A stretch of DNA of 64,000 nt from Bacteroidota bacterium (GCA_030706745.1 JAUZNX010000015.1:1-64000), one strand, 5' to 3'; positions 8,837 through 19,263 are shown, counted from the first letter of the stretch. The notes: generated from the sequence alone by a model not told the origin. Numbers and translations: made by a program.

Positions 8837-10252
8837 CTACACCGTTAGATCGACGATCTCATTTAACTTTGGAAGATATACATTCCATCCAAGCTCCTTC
8901 TCGATGACGCCTTTGAGTATGGTACGCGGACCATCCTCTCCGTGAGTCAGAAAGAGCCGTTTCGGCGGTTTGGGAATTTGGCGGAGCCAAGCGATGATTT
9001 CCCGCTGATCGGCATGGGCACTGAAATTCGTGAGTGACAAGATACGTGCTTTCACAGGAATATGCTCGCCAAAGATCGTCGCTGTCTGGGCACCATTGAG
9101 CAAATCCCGCCCGAGTGTTTCTTCGGCTTGATACCCTGTGAAGAGAACGATCGTATTCTCATCCGGCAACCGGTTCGCCAGATGATGCATGATGCGTCCG
9201 CCGGTGGCCATTCCGCTTGCGCTGATGATGATCGCTGGGCCTTTGAGTTGATTCAGACGCTTCGAATCCTCCACGGTCTGTGTAAAATGCAGGGAGGGAA
9301 AAGACAGAGGATTCTTGTCGGGCTCCTGCATCTCGGAAGTCAGCAGCGTGTGCTCCTCAGGATACTTCTCGTACAGCGCAGTGACCGAGGTGGCCATCGG
9401 GCTATCAACATAGGTCGGGACCGCCGGGATTCGCTTATCACGAATCAGCGCATTCAAACAGTAAATCAATTCCTGCGCGCGATCGACTGCAAACGCTGGA
9501 ATGACCAGCACGGCCGCCGAGGCCAACACGTCCTTCATAATCCCATACAGCTCCTCTGTCGGATCGATGTTCGCATGTTGCTTGTCCCCATACGTCGATT
9601 CGCAGACGACATAATCGGCGGCCGGCGGCGGCTCTTTGACTTTGAGATAGATCGGATGCTCGCGGCCAATATCGCCGGAGAAGAGCACGCGGACCGCGCC
9701 AGTCGCATTATCATTCGGGCCATCGATGCGCTTCTCCATCAGCACCGAGCACGAACCCAGGATATGGCCCGCGTTGGAATACTCGAAGCTGATCGAATCC
9801 GGCAGCACCTTCTTCGTATGACGTTCCTGCACGTGGAAGAATCCGAGCGCGCGTTCTGTGTCGATGTCATCATACAGCGGAAGTGCCGGCTTATGACGGG
9901 AGTAATGATGCCGGTTGGCAGACTGCGCGTCCTCCATTTGCAGATGCGCGCTATCGCGCAAAATAAACTGCGTGACCTCGTGCGTTGCCGGTGTACACCA
10001 GACTTGTCCGGCAAAACCGGATTTCACAAGACGTGGGATATATCCGGTATGGTCGAGGTGCGCGTGGGTCAGCACAACATTCGCGATGTCCGAGATCTGC
10101 ACCGGAAATGGAGTCCAGTTCATTTCACGGAGCGCTCGACCGCCCTGGAAGAGTCCACAATCGAGCAAGACGCCGCGATGGGTCGCGGTGCGTAAGAAGT
10201 ACTTCGAGCCGGTCACTTGTCCGGCTGCGCCAAGAAATTGAAGAGATAGCAC
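8837..10252 (-). CDS. Beta-CASP metallo-beta-lactamase ribonuclease (RNA-processing exonuclease family)
   Basis: A 471-residue metallo-beta-lactamase fold enzyme of the beta-CASP group, related to archaeal and eukaryotic CPSF73-type and bacterial YSH1-like RNA nucleases. Visible motifs are HAHLDH at 63-68 (motif 2, two zinc ions), DIGREHP, the CESTYGDK segment at the entry to the beta-CASP domain, and the terminal NFSAHADQ plus FLTHGE of the RMMBL region. The start is GTG at 10252, the only start giving the usual MLSLQFLGAAGQVTG opening. It is expected in the cytoplasm, acting on RNA. The preceding gene (transcription order) ends at 10383 with its own terminator, so this gene is probably expressed from its own promoter. 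Confidence 0.92.
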   Translation of the reverse strand: MLSLQFLGAAGQVTGSKYFLRTATHRGVLLDCGLFQGGRALREMNWTPFPVQISDIANVVLTHAHLDHTGYIPRLVKSGFAGQVWCTPATHEVTQFILRDSAHLQMEDAQSANRHHYSRHKPALPLYDDIDTERALGFFHVQERHTKKVLPDSISFEYSNAGHILGSCSVLMEKRIDGPNDNATGAVRVLFSGDIGREHPIYLKVKEPPPAADYVVCESTYGDKQHANIDPTEELYGIMKDVLASAAVLVIPAFAVDRAQELIYCLNALIRDKRIPAVPTYVDSPMATSVTALYEKYPEEHTLLTSEMQEPDKNPLSFPSLHFTQTVEDSKRLNQLKGPAIIISASGMATGGRIMHHLANRLPDENTIVLFTGYQAEETLGRDLLNGAQTATIFGEHIPVKARILSLTNFSAHADQREIIAWLRQIPKPPKRLFLTHGEDGPRTILKGVIEKELGWNVYLPKLNEIVDLTV

Positions 10253-10324
10253 GGATGATCAGGTTTGATGATTGGTTGCAGCGACAATATGGGAACGGAG
10301 AGAGCCTCTTCATAATTCGGCGGC

Positions 10325-10364
10325 AAAACAACAAAGCCCCTCACCACTCAGGCAAGGGGCTTTG
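10325..10364 (-). terminator. Rho-independent terminator of the 1613-residue protein gene
   Basis: Read on the minus strand, the stem CAAAGCCCCT pairs with AGGGGCTTTG (10355-10364 with 10332-10341) around a 13-base loop, followed by a T-rich run TTGTTTT. It lies 19 bases past the stop codon at 10383. Stem, loop and U-tract are all read from the sequence. Confidence 0.88.
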
Positions 10365-10382
10365 AGACACTTCAATTCCGAA

Positions 10383-13300
10383 TTATTCTTTCACTAACTT
10401 AATCGTCCGCACTTCCCCAGTGCCGAGCGTGATGCGGAGATAGTACGTGCCCGAGGCGCAGCGCGAGAAGTCGATTGGGATTTGGTGCTGGCCCGATTCG
10501 AACAAGCCATCCCCCGTCTTTTGAAGCGAGGGGCACGGCGTGTTGTTGCCCATCACATCGAAGACCTCCACGCGCACATACTCCGCATCCGAGAGATCGA
10601 ACCGAAGCGTCGTCACGTCATGCAGCGGGTTCTCCGATACCGAGTACGACGAGACGTGCTTGCCAAAATCTCCGCCGCTCGGCACCCAGGCGTATTTAAA
10701 GTGGATCGCCAAAAGTGAGTCTAAGCCAAGCTGCTGCATCGTCGGCAGAGTAGTATCCAGCTTATAGGCAGAAGGATTGTTCGCCCATTGCTCGCGCTGA
10801 GCTTCACGCGACCAATCATACTCTTGTCTCAAGGCTGGAGTATCGCATGTAGTATTGTGGATAAGCCACGCGAGGACCGCCAAGCTGATATTTGTCCCTC
10901 TCGAAAAACTTCCGGGCGTTGTATCGTTCGGCAATGGTAACGATCCCATGATTTGCTCGACGTCCGCGCAAAAATATTCCTGATCCCGAGTGTTCAAATA
11001 GAGTACAGACTCAAGCCACTTAAGATATGGATCGCGCATCACACCGCCGTAAGGCCCATAAAGATGTGTCACCGCACTCGTCATGTCCCTAAATGCCTGA
11101 GGAGTACTAACGTTGTACGAGCAAGTTTCGATGAACCGCTTGAGTGTGTCATAGGATTTCTGCCATTCATGATATTCTGATCCCAAATAATCACCTGACC
11201 AGAACATGTCATTGCAAGCTTGGGCGGTATCCGCCCACTCCGGTGCTTTCTTGCTCTGGGGATTGGGGAGCTGTTTAACGGCTGCGCCACCACCCCAACC
11301 GGTGCCACAACTGACAGACGGGCGCGATGTAATTGTGGGCGCCGTTCGCCGACCAGTAGGGTTGGCCGAAAAGGTAATCGTGTAGTATGGTGGGTGAAGC
11401 GGAGGTATTTCCGCCTCCGCGTTTATGTCAGTGCCACTATTCCAAACGCACTGGTAGCACGGAGATGCAGACGTGTATGCATCGGGATAAACACCATAGC
11501 CCCAGAAGTTATTATCGATGTTACCAAGATTGATGGTTGCGTCGGTATGAATCACAGGGCTGTACGAACCAGTTGATGTAGAGTAAAGATCGTTCTCACC
11601 CCAGTTAGTCCACCCACTCAGAAGCTTACCTACGAATATATTAGAGGTACCATCCGAAATATAGATAGGAATCGGAAAAGGAGCAGCAACGGTATTGCCG
11701 GATGAGGGCCCGTAAATTTCATTATACGCCGCATAATCATCCGTTGGGCCATGGACCCCGGTTAAGTTGGGCCGCGAAGAATTCCACAATTCAATTTCAT
11801 AGTCCACATTGTCATATATGTTATTGAAGATGAGAAATGACCTATCGGCAAATAGACCAAAATAGCCGACATCATTGCTACTCAAAGTATTCAACTTTAA
11901 GTAACCTCCTCCATAACGCGAGACTATCCCTCTTCCGCCCCAATTGAAGCCGCCTGTGCCACACCCTTTCTCGCTCTCTAGTTGCAAGTACTGTATGGTG
12001 TTGTTGCATATGAAAGGGTATGACATTGTCGTATAGGGGCCACCTGCAACGAGTTCTCGTACAAAAATTCCGTATGCAAATCCGTAGTCAGTAATAGTAT
12101 TGCCTTCAACATTCGCCGTGGTGTTTTCAAGAATGATCGCGACGGGCGGTTCATCTTGCACGTCAACATTCTGATCACAATTATTATACTCGAAGTGATT
12201 ATCGAAAATGTCGATCGGTCCGATTTGAGAGCCGTCGTATCCTTCACTATTGAAACTCCGAATATATATCCCATAGACTGGAAAAGGCAGACCGCTGGAG
12301 GTATGAGGGAATGCTTGATTGGGTGAAAATGCCTCGAAATGATTTCCTGATATTGTGATATGGGGATAACCCGGCGCCGGATAGCCGCCAATAGTCGAAT
12401 AAGTATATTGATCATTCTCGGCCAGTATCGTGTACCCTCGCAAATTGTTAAACGTCATATTCTCAATTTGGTATGTGTCGGTTGCATACCGGGTCAAGTC
12501 TCGCATCTCGCCTGGATAAGGGTCAATCATATGTATCTCAATCGCATCGGCCACACCACCGGTGAAGGCAATATTCCCACCGTCGCCGCCCCATGCGAGA
12601 TCGGTAGGATCTTTGTGCCCAAATCGAAGCTCCGAGGAAGCCATATTGCTAGAATTGAAAAAATTGAAGTCTTGCGCGTCGAACTGGGTCGGGGCAGTCG
12701 CATGGTCGTAAGAACTCCAGCCCTCATCCACGTAGAGTATGACTCCAGTAGCCTGGTAATTTGCATTGACGGGATTCGTCACGTCGACCGTACTGTAATA
12801 GGGTATGTGACCTCGGATACATCCTCCGGCCGCCCAGTTCGCAGCCCAATCGGCAGATGAACTGTACGCCGTTGACTGACTTGCACGAGTCAAAGTGATT
12901 TGGCCATGCAGTGACATGATCCCTGTTGTGTCAGGCAACCCTGTAGGCGTCCTGCTGTTGTCGCTCGGCCACACGTTGCCATCATACAAAACGTCAATAT
13001 TTCCCGACATGCCACTCCCGTCAGGAGCTACAGTGAGGGATGTCCATTCGCCTGTCCAGAAATTTGCGCCACCGTGCAAGGTCAGAACTCCCGGATGATC
13101 GGCGAAGGATGCGTCCCTAAAGGTGGCAACCTGTATTGCTCCACCGCCAATTTCCTCAACGTCATACTGGACCAAACAGCCAGTACACCTTGAGTCAGGC
13201 TCCAGATTGCCATCCGTAAAGGGGGAAGCAATGAGCGTTGCAGCAAGTGTCGTAGGATCGTGCTGTGAAAGCAGCCCATAGTAATCCCACATCCCATGCA

Positions 13301-15224
13301 CGACGACACCCTGAGAGCCACCGCGATTGGACCCGAGGAAATTGAAATAGAAATATGGCACATCCGTTAAGTGGCCGGGACTGCCATTTACTAATTCGCT
13401 TGTGCCGCCGACGTTCAAGCTGATATTGTCGGCAAGGAAGTCGAGTTGACCGACGTGCCGGTCGATGGCGGCCATCGTGGTGCCGCTGCCGAGCAAGCGC
13501 GGTTGCCAAAGGCCCGAGTATACAGCCGTCAGCGAGAACCCATAATTGGGATCGGTCCAAATGGCCATCGTCTTGTTTTGGAGGATGGTCGCGCCGGTGG
13601 TGCCGCCGTGGTTGCTGCCCGTCGCAGACCCATCGGTGACCGTGCAAATATCGGTCACGAGGGTATTCTCTTCCACATCTTCATCGAAGGCGCGGCTCGT
13701 GTCGCGTGCGTAGTAATGTGTTCCGCCACCATCGCCGGTCCGCCAGTGAACGTGAATGCCCATTTGGTTTACCGCGGCAACGTAGGAAGTCGGGTCGGTC
13801 AGCAACGTGGTCCCGGTCCTATTCAGCACGAGCCGGACATCCGTTGTGCCAGCAGGGAATAATGCTCCATTATCATGGCCTTCGACGATAACCAGCGGAT
13901 TCTTGCCGGTCGTATTGTCAGACAGTTGATACAGGCAATGGAACTGGTCCGGACCTGTTCCGCCATCATGACGATCGGTATAATCGTAGGGGTTTGCAAA
14001 TGCAGTGATGAAATTATCGATGATGGGTCTAGGGGCGCCAATCGGCGAGGCGGGTGGCAGCAGCGCACCATCGACATAGTCCGCGACAGGAGCCGGTGCG
14101 ATTGCTGGCCGATAGAACAGAAGTGCGTTATGGCCCACGATCGGATCGACCTGGACGATGGCGTACACGGAAATCGTTGGAGCGGCAAACGGAGCGCTGC
14201 TGACGAGCACTCGCGCGTGTAACGCATGGTCGAACCAGACCGTCAAGCCGGTCGCGGGATCGATGTAGGTGTTGGGCAATACGAGCAGCGCTCCCCATGC
14301 GCCGGCATAATCTATTCGTTCAATGCTTGGGGCAGGGGTGTTGTCAATCCAGGCAACGCTGAATGTCGGGATGGCTCCCGTCCGGTTGTTCCGCACGTCG
14401 CATGCGACGGTCGGCTTCATGCCGCTGCCGACATACTGCGGCCATCCGAAAACGGGAAGCTGCGTCGTGCGGTCCACAACAGTGGCCCAAATCTCGCTCG
14501 TTGGTGAAACGCAGATTTGCGTATGCGTACACCAGACGATGTAGATATAGCGGGCATCGGACGCTATCTGATATTCGTCCTGATACGGTGTCGTCGTCCA
14601 AATATCGTGCGTGCAGTTTGGCCCAGGGCAGCCGCAAGGTGAACTGGTCGGCACCGCCGCATAGGCGTGGATCGCGCTGGTTACCACGTTCATCGGTGGC
14701 GCTGGATTTGTGCAAAACGCCAGCGAGAAATCCTGATCGCTCGATGTGAACTCGTCGATGAAAAAGTGCTGTCCCACTGGGTCGGGCCACACGTAATCGA
14801 CCGCGCCATCCAGGTTGGCGGTCACCTCGGTCTTTGTGGGCATTGGGGCGCTCAGCGGCCCGCTCTGGACGACGCCAGGCGGAATGCAACTGGGATGGTG
14901 TGGCAGGTCGCTGGCGTTGTAGTAGCTGGATGGCTCGTAAAGTCCGTTGGCAAGCAAGTACCATCCTGTACCGAACGTCGGTTCATAGCCAGGGGCACCA
15001 AATGTCGTGAGCACGCTTCCAGGGGTAGAACTGATCGTCCATTGTCCCGAGCCGTTCGCAGCGAGACAGTCCATCGAAAGGATGGGCGCATTATCATCCG
15101 TGCTGTACTTGACGCCAGTAGGCGAGCCATCGTTGACGAACTGTTGCCGGAATTGATATTCCAAGTTCGATTGCCCTCTGGCTCCGGCAAAGCAAGCAGC
15201 AACGAGTGCGAGCGCGATAATCAT
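10383..15224 (-). CDS. Giant secreted beta-helix protein with T9SS sorting domain
   Basis: A 1613-residue cell-surface or secreted protein. It begins with a signal peptide (MIIALALVAACFAGARG). Residues about 1-760 form a beta-rich region of unknown fold. Residues about 895-1155 show repeated N-x-I/F strands with glycine turns (such as ITISGNHFEAF and VEGNTITDYG), typical of a right-handed parallel beta-helix. The last 85 residues are a type A T9SS sorting domain: NPLHDVTTLRFDL, VEVFDVMG, SGTYYLRI, and the basic end KLVKE. It should be carried across the outer membrane by the type IX system, whose genes are not in this window. The central segment is richer in A+T than the N-terminal part. Binding target unknown. 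Confidence 0.88.
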   Translation of the reverse strand: MIIALALVAACFAGARGQSNLEYQFRQQFVNDGSPTGVKYSTDDNAPILSMDCLAANGSGQWTISSTPGSVLTTFGAPGYEPTFGTGWYLLANGLYEPSSYYNASDLPHHPSCIPPGVVQSGPLSAPMPTKTEVTANLDGAVDYVWPDPVGQHFFIDEFTSSDQDFSLAFCTNPAPPMNVVTSAIHAYAAVPTSSPCGCPGPNCTHDIWTTTPYQDEYQIASDARYIYIVWCTHTQICVSPTSEIWATVVDRTTQLPVFGWPQYVGSGMKPTVACDVRNNRTGAIPTFSVAWIDNTPAPSIERIDYAGAWGALLVLPNTYIDPATGLTVWFDHALHARVLVSSAPFAAPTISVYAIVQVDPIVGHNALLFYRPAIAPAPVADYVDGALLPPASPIGAPRPIIDNFITAFANPYDYTDRHDGGTGPDQFHCLYQLSDNTTGKNPLVIVEGHDNGALFPAGTTDVRLVLNRTGTTLLTDPTSYVAAVNQMGIHVHWRTGDGGGTHYYARDTSRAFDEDVEENTLVTDICTVTDGSATGSNHGGTTGATILQNKTMAIWTDPNYGFSLTAVYSGLWQPRLLGSGTTMAAIDRHVGQLDFLADNISLNVGGTSELVNGSPGHLTDVPYFYFNFLGSNRGGSQGVVVHGMWDYYGLLSQHDPTTLAATLIASPFTDGNLEPDSRCTGCLVQYDVEEIGGGAIQVATFRDASFADHPGVLTLHGGANFWTGEWTSLTVAPDGSGMSGNIDVLYDGNVWPSDNSRTPTGLPDTTGIMSLHGQITLTRASQSTAYSSSADWAANWAAGGCIRGHIPYYSTVDVTNPVNANYQATGVILYVDEGWSSYDHATAPTQFDAQDFNFFNSSNMASSELRFGHKDPTDLAWGGDGGNIAFTGGVADAIEIHMIDPYPGEMRDLTRYATDTYQIENMTFNNLRGYTILAENDQYTYSTIGGYPAPGYPHITISGNHFEAFSPNQAFPHTSSGLPFPVYGIYIRSFNSEGYDGSQIGPIDIFDNHFEYNNCDQNVDVQDEPPVAIILENTTANVEGNTITDYGFAYGIFVRELVAGGPYTTMSYPFICNNTIQYLQLESEKGCGTGGFNWGGRGIVSRYGGGYLKLNTLSSNDVGYFGLFADRSFLIFNNIYDNVDYEIELWNSSRPNLTGVHGPTDDYAAYNEIYGPSSGNTVAAPFPIPIYISDGTSNIFVGKLLSGWTNWGENDLYSTSTGSYSPVIHTDATINLGNIDNNFWGYGVYPDAYTSASPCYQCVWNSGTDINAEAEIPPLHPPYYTITFSANPTGRRTAPTITSRPSVSCGTGWGGGAAVKQLPNPQSKKAPEWADTAQACNDMFWSGDYLGSEYHEWQKSYDTLKRFIETCSYNVSTPQAFRDMTSAVTHLYGPYGGVMRDPYLKWLESVLYLNTRDQEYFCADVEQIMGSLPLPNDTTPGSFSRGTNISLAVLAWLIHNTTCDTPALRQEYDWSREAQREQWANNPSAYKLDTTLPTMQQLGLDSLLAIHFKYAWVPSGGDFGKHVSSYSVSENPLHDVTTLRFDLSDAEYVRVEVFDVMGNNTPCPSLQKTGDGLFESGQHQIPIDFSRCASGTYYLRITLGTGEVRTIKLVKE

Positions 15225-15718
15225 GGCACGAACGGATGCAAAACGCGGACTGAGGCAGTGCCCCCCCGAAAACTATTAGCTTTTCTCATGACTCAATATG
15301 TTAGGGTGTGAACGAATCGGAACGGGCGGAGGGAGCCGGTGTCAGGGCTGGCGGGAACACGAAATCGGGGCCAGAGCAGGCATCGGGACGAGCGTCGTCC
15401 GAAGTAACCGCCGCTAATATACGAATTAATTTTGCGATTTGTCCAAAAATAATTTGAGAGTCGAGTACCAATCACACTTGCATATGGTATATTACATGCA
15501 GGGTGATATGCACCTATTGCTCATTGAAAAATCCGTTCGCGCGCGCTTGGCTGGGACCGGGCGTTCATTAAATGACAATTCAAAAGAGAGAGTTAAAGCG
15601 TTACTTTAACTTTGGGCACCTGTTTTCAAATAGGATATTTGTATCGAATGAAAGACTTCCCAAACGACCGGATTACCTACCACGGAATTACAGTAGGCGG
15701 TTTGGTGTCGATTGCGAT
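15225..15718. other. Divergent intergenic region with promoter candidate
   Basis: A noncoding stretch between the divergent 1613-residue protein gene and the NfeD-type gene. It contains a run of seven C near 15262, an A+T-rich middle, a small hairpin GTTAAAG (15592-15598) with CTTTAAC (15604-15610), and a TAACTTTG motif (15607-15614). A 60-residue minus-strand frame here has no support. The two genes must each have a promoter in this interval. Confidence 0.6.
15607..15614 (+). promoter_or_regulatory. Candidate Bacteroidota -7 element TAACTTTG
   Basis: It matches TAnnTTTG exactly and lies 105 bases before the start codon of the NfeD-type gene. I do not see a clear -33 TTTG at the expected distance, and the motif overlaps a short hairpin, so this is a weak candidate. 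Confidence 0.4.
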
Positions 15719-17152
15719 ATGAAGACTTTCATTTTTCTTCTTATTTCTGGTGCGGCTCTTTTGATGGCCAGGCCGGCCGCATCGCAGCAACCTCTGACTC
15801 AAAAAGTCCACGTGATCTCGATCGCGACTGAAGTCGATCTTGGGATGGTCTCGTATGTTCAGCGGGCGGTTGAAGAGGCGGAGAAGGCCCATGCCGTCAT
15901 CCTGCTGCATGTGAATACATTCGGCGGACGATTAGACGCCGCGACGAAGATTCGGGATCTGATTTTGAATGCGAAGGTCCCGATGACCGTTGCCTTCGTC
16001 GATAAGCGGGCGATTTCAGCGGGCGCACTGATCACGCTGGCTGCGCAGAAGATCGTAATGTCGAGTGGCTCGACGATGGGAGCCGCTACTCCGATCTATG
16101 AGACAGGCGAGAAGGCATCCGAGAAGGTCAACTCCTACATGCGAGCTGAGATGCGCTCGACTGCCGAGCGCAACCATCGCGATCCAAGAATTGCCGAGAC
16201 AATGGTGGACGAATCGATTGGACTCGACTCATCATACAAGATCAGTGTCCCGCAAGGGAAGCTGTTAACGCTGACGGAGGAAGACGCGATTAAAGTCGGC
16301 TACGCCGATGCGAAGGCCGAGACGGTACCGGCTGCGCTTCAAGCGGTTGGAATCAGTGCAACGGATATTGTAAATTCCGAAGAAGGATTTGGTGACAAGC
16401 TGATTCGGTTCCTGACTTCGGGCCTTGTCAGTTCGCTGCTCATCATGATCGGCATGGCCGGCGTGTTTTATACGATTAAGACCGGCCACTTCGGCGCAAT
16501 TACGATCGCCGCTATTGCTGCCTTCGTGCTGTTCTTTGGCGGGCAATATATCACCTCGGTTGCGCCGCTGATCGCGATCGTGCTATTCCTTGCCGGCTTG
16601 ACGTTATTGTTGATCGAGATCTCGCCAGTACCAACATTTGGACTTGCCGGTGTTCTCGGTATTGCCGGAGTAGCGTTTGGGCTATTTCTGGCACTGGCCG
16701 GCGATCTCAGGACTCTAACACCCGATCGAATGACGCAAACCTTTGTCACACTCGCGATAGCACTCACGGGAGTAATTGTGCTTGGATACGTCATCATCAA
16801 ATATGCGCCGAAATCGTTATGGCTTAGGAAATTCCGCAATGAGGCGACGACGGCCGATACAGGATTTTATGCTGCCGAAGAGGCACTGATCATTGGCAAG
16901 AGCGGCATCGCACAAACAATGTTGCGTCCGGCCGGGATCGTGCTGTTGGGTGATCGGAAGATCGATGCTGTGACCGGTGGCGAATTCCTTCCACCCGGCA
17001 CGGCAGTCACGGTTATGCGGATGAGTGGCAACCGTGCAGTCGTCCAAGCCGCTACTGACGCAGTGACTACGCGAGCGACTTCTGAAAGTCACATCAGCGA
17101 GGAGCGCGAGCGCGGCGACAGTTTCGGTGGCCGCATCGCGCGGACGACTTAG
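15719..17152 (+). CDS. NfeD-family membrane serine protease (ClpP-class)
   Basis: A 477-residue membrane protein of the long NfeD (1510-N type) family, thought to cut or process membrane proteins of the stomatin/SPFH group. After a signal peptide (cleavage near AASQ) comes a ClpP-like domain: VNTFGG (65-70) and the nucleophile S100 in DKRAISAGALI; K136 is a likely partner of the Ser-Lys dyad. Residues about 230-380 hold four or five membrane helices, and the last 60 residues form the soluble NfeD OB-fold. ATG at 15719 is chosen because it directly precedes the signal peptide; an in-frame ATG at 15572 would bury it. No stomatin partner gene lies beside it here. The stop overlaps the stop of the convergent next gene. 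Confidence 0.9.
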   Translation: MKTFIFLLISGAALLMARPAASQQPLTQKVHVISIATEVDLGMVSYVQRAVEEAEKAHAVILLHVNTFGGRLDAATKIRDLILNAKVPMTVAFVDKRAISAGALITLAAQKIVMSSGSTMGAATPIYETGEKASEKVNSYMRAEMRSTAERNHRDPRIAETMVDESIGLDSSYKISVPQGKLLTLTEEDAIKVGYADAKAETVPAALQAVGISATDIVNSEEGFGDKLIRFLTSGLVSSLLIMIGMAGVFYTIKTGHFGAITIAAIAAFVLFFGGQYITSVAPLIAIVLFLAGLTLLLIEISPVPTFGLAGVLGIAGVAFGLFLALAGDLRTLTPDRMTQTFVTLAIALTGVIVLGYVIIKYAPKSLWLRKFRNEATTADTGFYAAEEALIIGKSGIAQTMLRPAGIVLLGDRKIDAVTGGEFLPPGTAVTVMRMSGNRAVVQAATDAVTTRATSESHISEERERGDSFGGRIARTT

Positions 17153-19263
17153 CGCTCGATCACGATGCGGCCAATGGCTTGCACGTCCCCATCAGCGATG
17201 ACGACATAGCTGCCATTTGGCAGATTGTTCATTGAAAGCGGAAGATCGGTATGACCCGTTTCGATCGAGCCATCATAGATGACTGCCCGCAGGGCGCCGG
17301 CCTCGTCATACAATCGAAGCGTGACGTGCCCTCGCGTCGTAAGGTCAAGTGATATGGTGGCGTTCGATGCCATTGGATTTGGATAGATGCAAAGTTCCCC
17401 GAGCGTAATTGCCGCATGCATTGGGACGCTCAACGGGATGTTCGAAAGTGGCACAGCCCAGAGTCCGTTTTGAACTGTCCCGATATAGGCGGTTGAACTG
17501 TCGATCCCGAAGGCCTGCATCGGACCGGTCGTTGACTCTGGGATAAGCTGCGTCAGATTCTGATCCAGAACGAAGAGGCCGTTATCAGCGGGAGAAGGAT
17601 TGTACGCTAACGTCAGAAATATTTTCGATCCGATGGTATGAGCAGATGAAGCCATCAGATTGATGCTTGACCAGTTAGCGCCACCATCTATCGATGTCAG
17701 AATTTCATCGCCGAAACACAAGCACATTCTTGATTCGGTAACAGCGGAAGCTACAAGCCATCCACCGGTCAAGGGAAGAATGCCAGCATCACTCCACGTT
17801 TTTCCAGCGTCGGGAGAACGCCAGAGGCGCCAAATAGTATCTGCTTGCAGGGTTAATGCGAGAACTGTATCGCGAAATGTTATCACTGCCTCAACTGCAA
17901 ACGGAACCTGTTCGGGTATTGGTGACAAGGCCTGCCAGGAACTGCCATTATCCAATGACTCAAACGCATCACCCGTAGCAGATCCTAAAATCAATGTATC
18001 TCCAATCGCAGTCAGGGTTGGAGTCAATGCGGGCGATGCAAGCGCTTCCCAGGAGGTACCGTTCCACCGCCAGATGACGGAGCCATCTCCAACAGCGTAG
18101 AGGTTACCGAGCAAATGATAAAAGGTGCTGGCACCTTCAATCGTAGCGGGGGTCAGCCATGTCAATCCGCGATCCGAACTTTGAAAGATGGCGCTGCCGG
18201 GTCCGAAGTCGGTGCTAGCGAATAGAGTACCTTCGGATGAGGCAACATTCGCGATGAACGAGGCATGAATACCTTGCGGCACATACTGCCAGGCTTTACC
18301 ATCGGAAGATTGGAACAATCCCCCTTCCTCACTTGAAAGAAACGACCCACTCACGTAGGTCAGTCCATAGGCTCCGCCGCCACCTGTCGAGTAGTAATCT
18401 GGATAGCCACCCTGACCGTCAACCGATGTCCATGATCGAGCACCATCGGTAGAGAGGAAGATGCCATTGGATGTACCGGCCACCATCGTGAGACCATTCA
18501 CCACAAGTTGACCGATATCGTCTATGTTAGAATCGAGACCATAGTTGATCGGAGTAACCCAAGACTGACCGAAGTTGGTCGAAAGATCGACACGTCCTGT
18601 GCTTCCAGCGAATAAGTTCGTGCCAAACGTTGCGAGTGACATCGGCCCTTGCGTAGAAGAATAACCCGTCTGGCCCCAACCTCCTCCAGCAAATGGAAGG
18701 CTCCAAACAAAGGGGCCTCCATTAATCACGAATAGATATCCTCCGCATGGCACTGCGGCACTGATAGAATATGCGTCAGAACCCGGTGGAGCTTTCGCAA
18801 AGCGATTCCAATGATCTCCCAAATCCGATGATCGAAAAACACAATCGTTCGTATCGTCATTGGTTAGCACCACGAGGATCGCTTGCCCCTTCGGGATCAG
18901 GGCGATATAGGATGATTGCTTGGAATCCGGCAAGACATTTTGCCAGGTCGACCCGCTGTCAAGCGAGCGATACACACCTGAATCAGCACCTGCAAAAAGC
19001 ACATCCCCTTGAAGCGGTACGAAGATGCTTGCAAGTGCCGTGATCGTTTTCCCAGCAAGGCCAGCCCGTTTCCAAGTCTGAAAATGATCGGTCGTACGCC
19101 ATGCGCCATCTTCGGTACCGGCATAAATGTGGCTGCCCTTGGAACCTGCAAGCGTATCATAGCAATAGGGTCCTGCGCCTGGGGGGCCAGGAATTTGATG
19201 CCATTGGCCGAAGGCGCCAAAAGGAAGCAGAATTAGGAACGCAACGCTGTAAAATATTTTCAT
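17149..19263 (-). CDS. Secreted Asp-box (Ycf48-like) repeat protein with T9SS sorting domain
   Basis: A 704-residue exported protein. It has a signal peptide (MKIFYSVAFLILLPFGAFG) and then many repeats of the sialidase/Ycf48 Asp-box type, such as AGADSGVYRSLDSGSTW, which build beta-propellers; there are enough for two. The last 85 residues are a type A T9SS sorting domain: IYPNPMASNATISLDL, VTLRLYDEAG, NGSYVVIA and the end IVIER. ATG at 19263 is preferred over a TTG at 19278. Such proteins are usually exposed on the cell surface or released. The ligand is unknown. Convergent with, and overlapping by four bases, the NfeD-type gene. It lies 35 bases downstream of tilS. Confidence 0.88.
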   Translation of the reverse strand: MKIFYSVAFLILLPFGAFGQWHQIPGPPGAGPYCYDTLAGSKGSHIYAGTEDGAWRTTDHFQTWKRAGLAGKTITALASIFVPLQGDVLFAGADSGVYRSLDSGSTWQNVLPDSKQSSYIALIPKGQAILVVLTNDDTNDCVFRSSDLGDHWNRFAKAPPGSDAYSISAAVPCGGYLFVINGGPFVWSLPFAGGGWGQTGYSSTQGPMSLATFGTNLFAGSTGRVDLSTNFGQSWVTPINYGLDSNIDDIGQLVVNGLTMVAGTSNGIFLSTDGARSWTSVDGQGGYPDYYSTGGGGAYGLTYVSGSFLSSEEGGLFQSSDGKAWQYVPQGIHASFIANVASSEGTLFASTDFGPGSAIFQSSDRGLTWLTPATIEGASTFYHLLGNLYAVGDGSVIWRWNGTSWEALASPALTPTLTAIGDTLILGSATGDAFESLDNGSSWQALSPIPEQVPFAVEAVITFRDTVLALTLQADTIWRLWRSPDAGKTWSDAGILPLTGGWLVASAVTESRMCLCFGDEILTSIDGGANWSSINLMASSAHTIGSKIFLTLAYNPSPADNGLFVLDQNLTQLIPESTTGPMQAFGIDSSTAYIGTVQNGLWAVPLSNIPLSVPMHAAITLGELCIYPNPMASNATISLDLTTRGHVTLRLYDEAGALRAVIYDGSIETGHTDLPLSMNNLPNGSYVVIADGDVQAIGRIVIER

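Noticed and set aside
9062-10195. Plus-strand open frame of about 377 codons antisense to the beta-CASP nuclease
   Set aside because: Low-complexity basic product with no motif; the minus strand carries a complete nuclease.
15293-15475. Small minus-strand frame of 60 codons in the intergenic region
   Set aside because: Odd composition and no recognisable feature.
17149-17152. Four-base overlap of convergent stop codons as a special arrangement
   Set aside because: Such overlaps occur by chance in compact genomes; the phoR end (36623-36626) has another.
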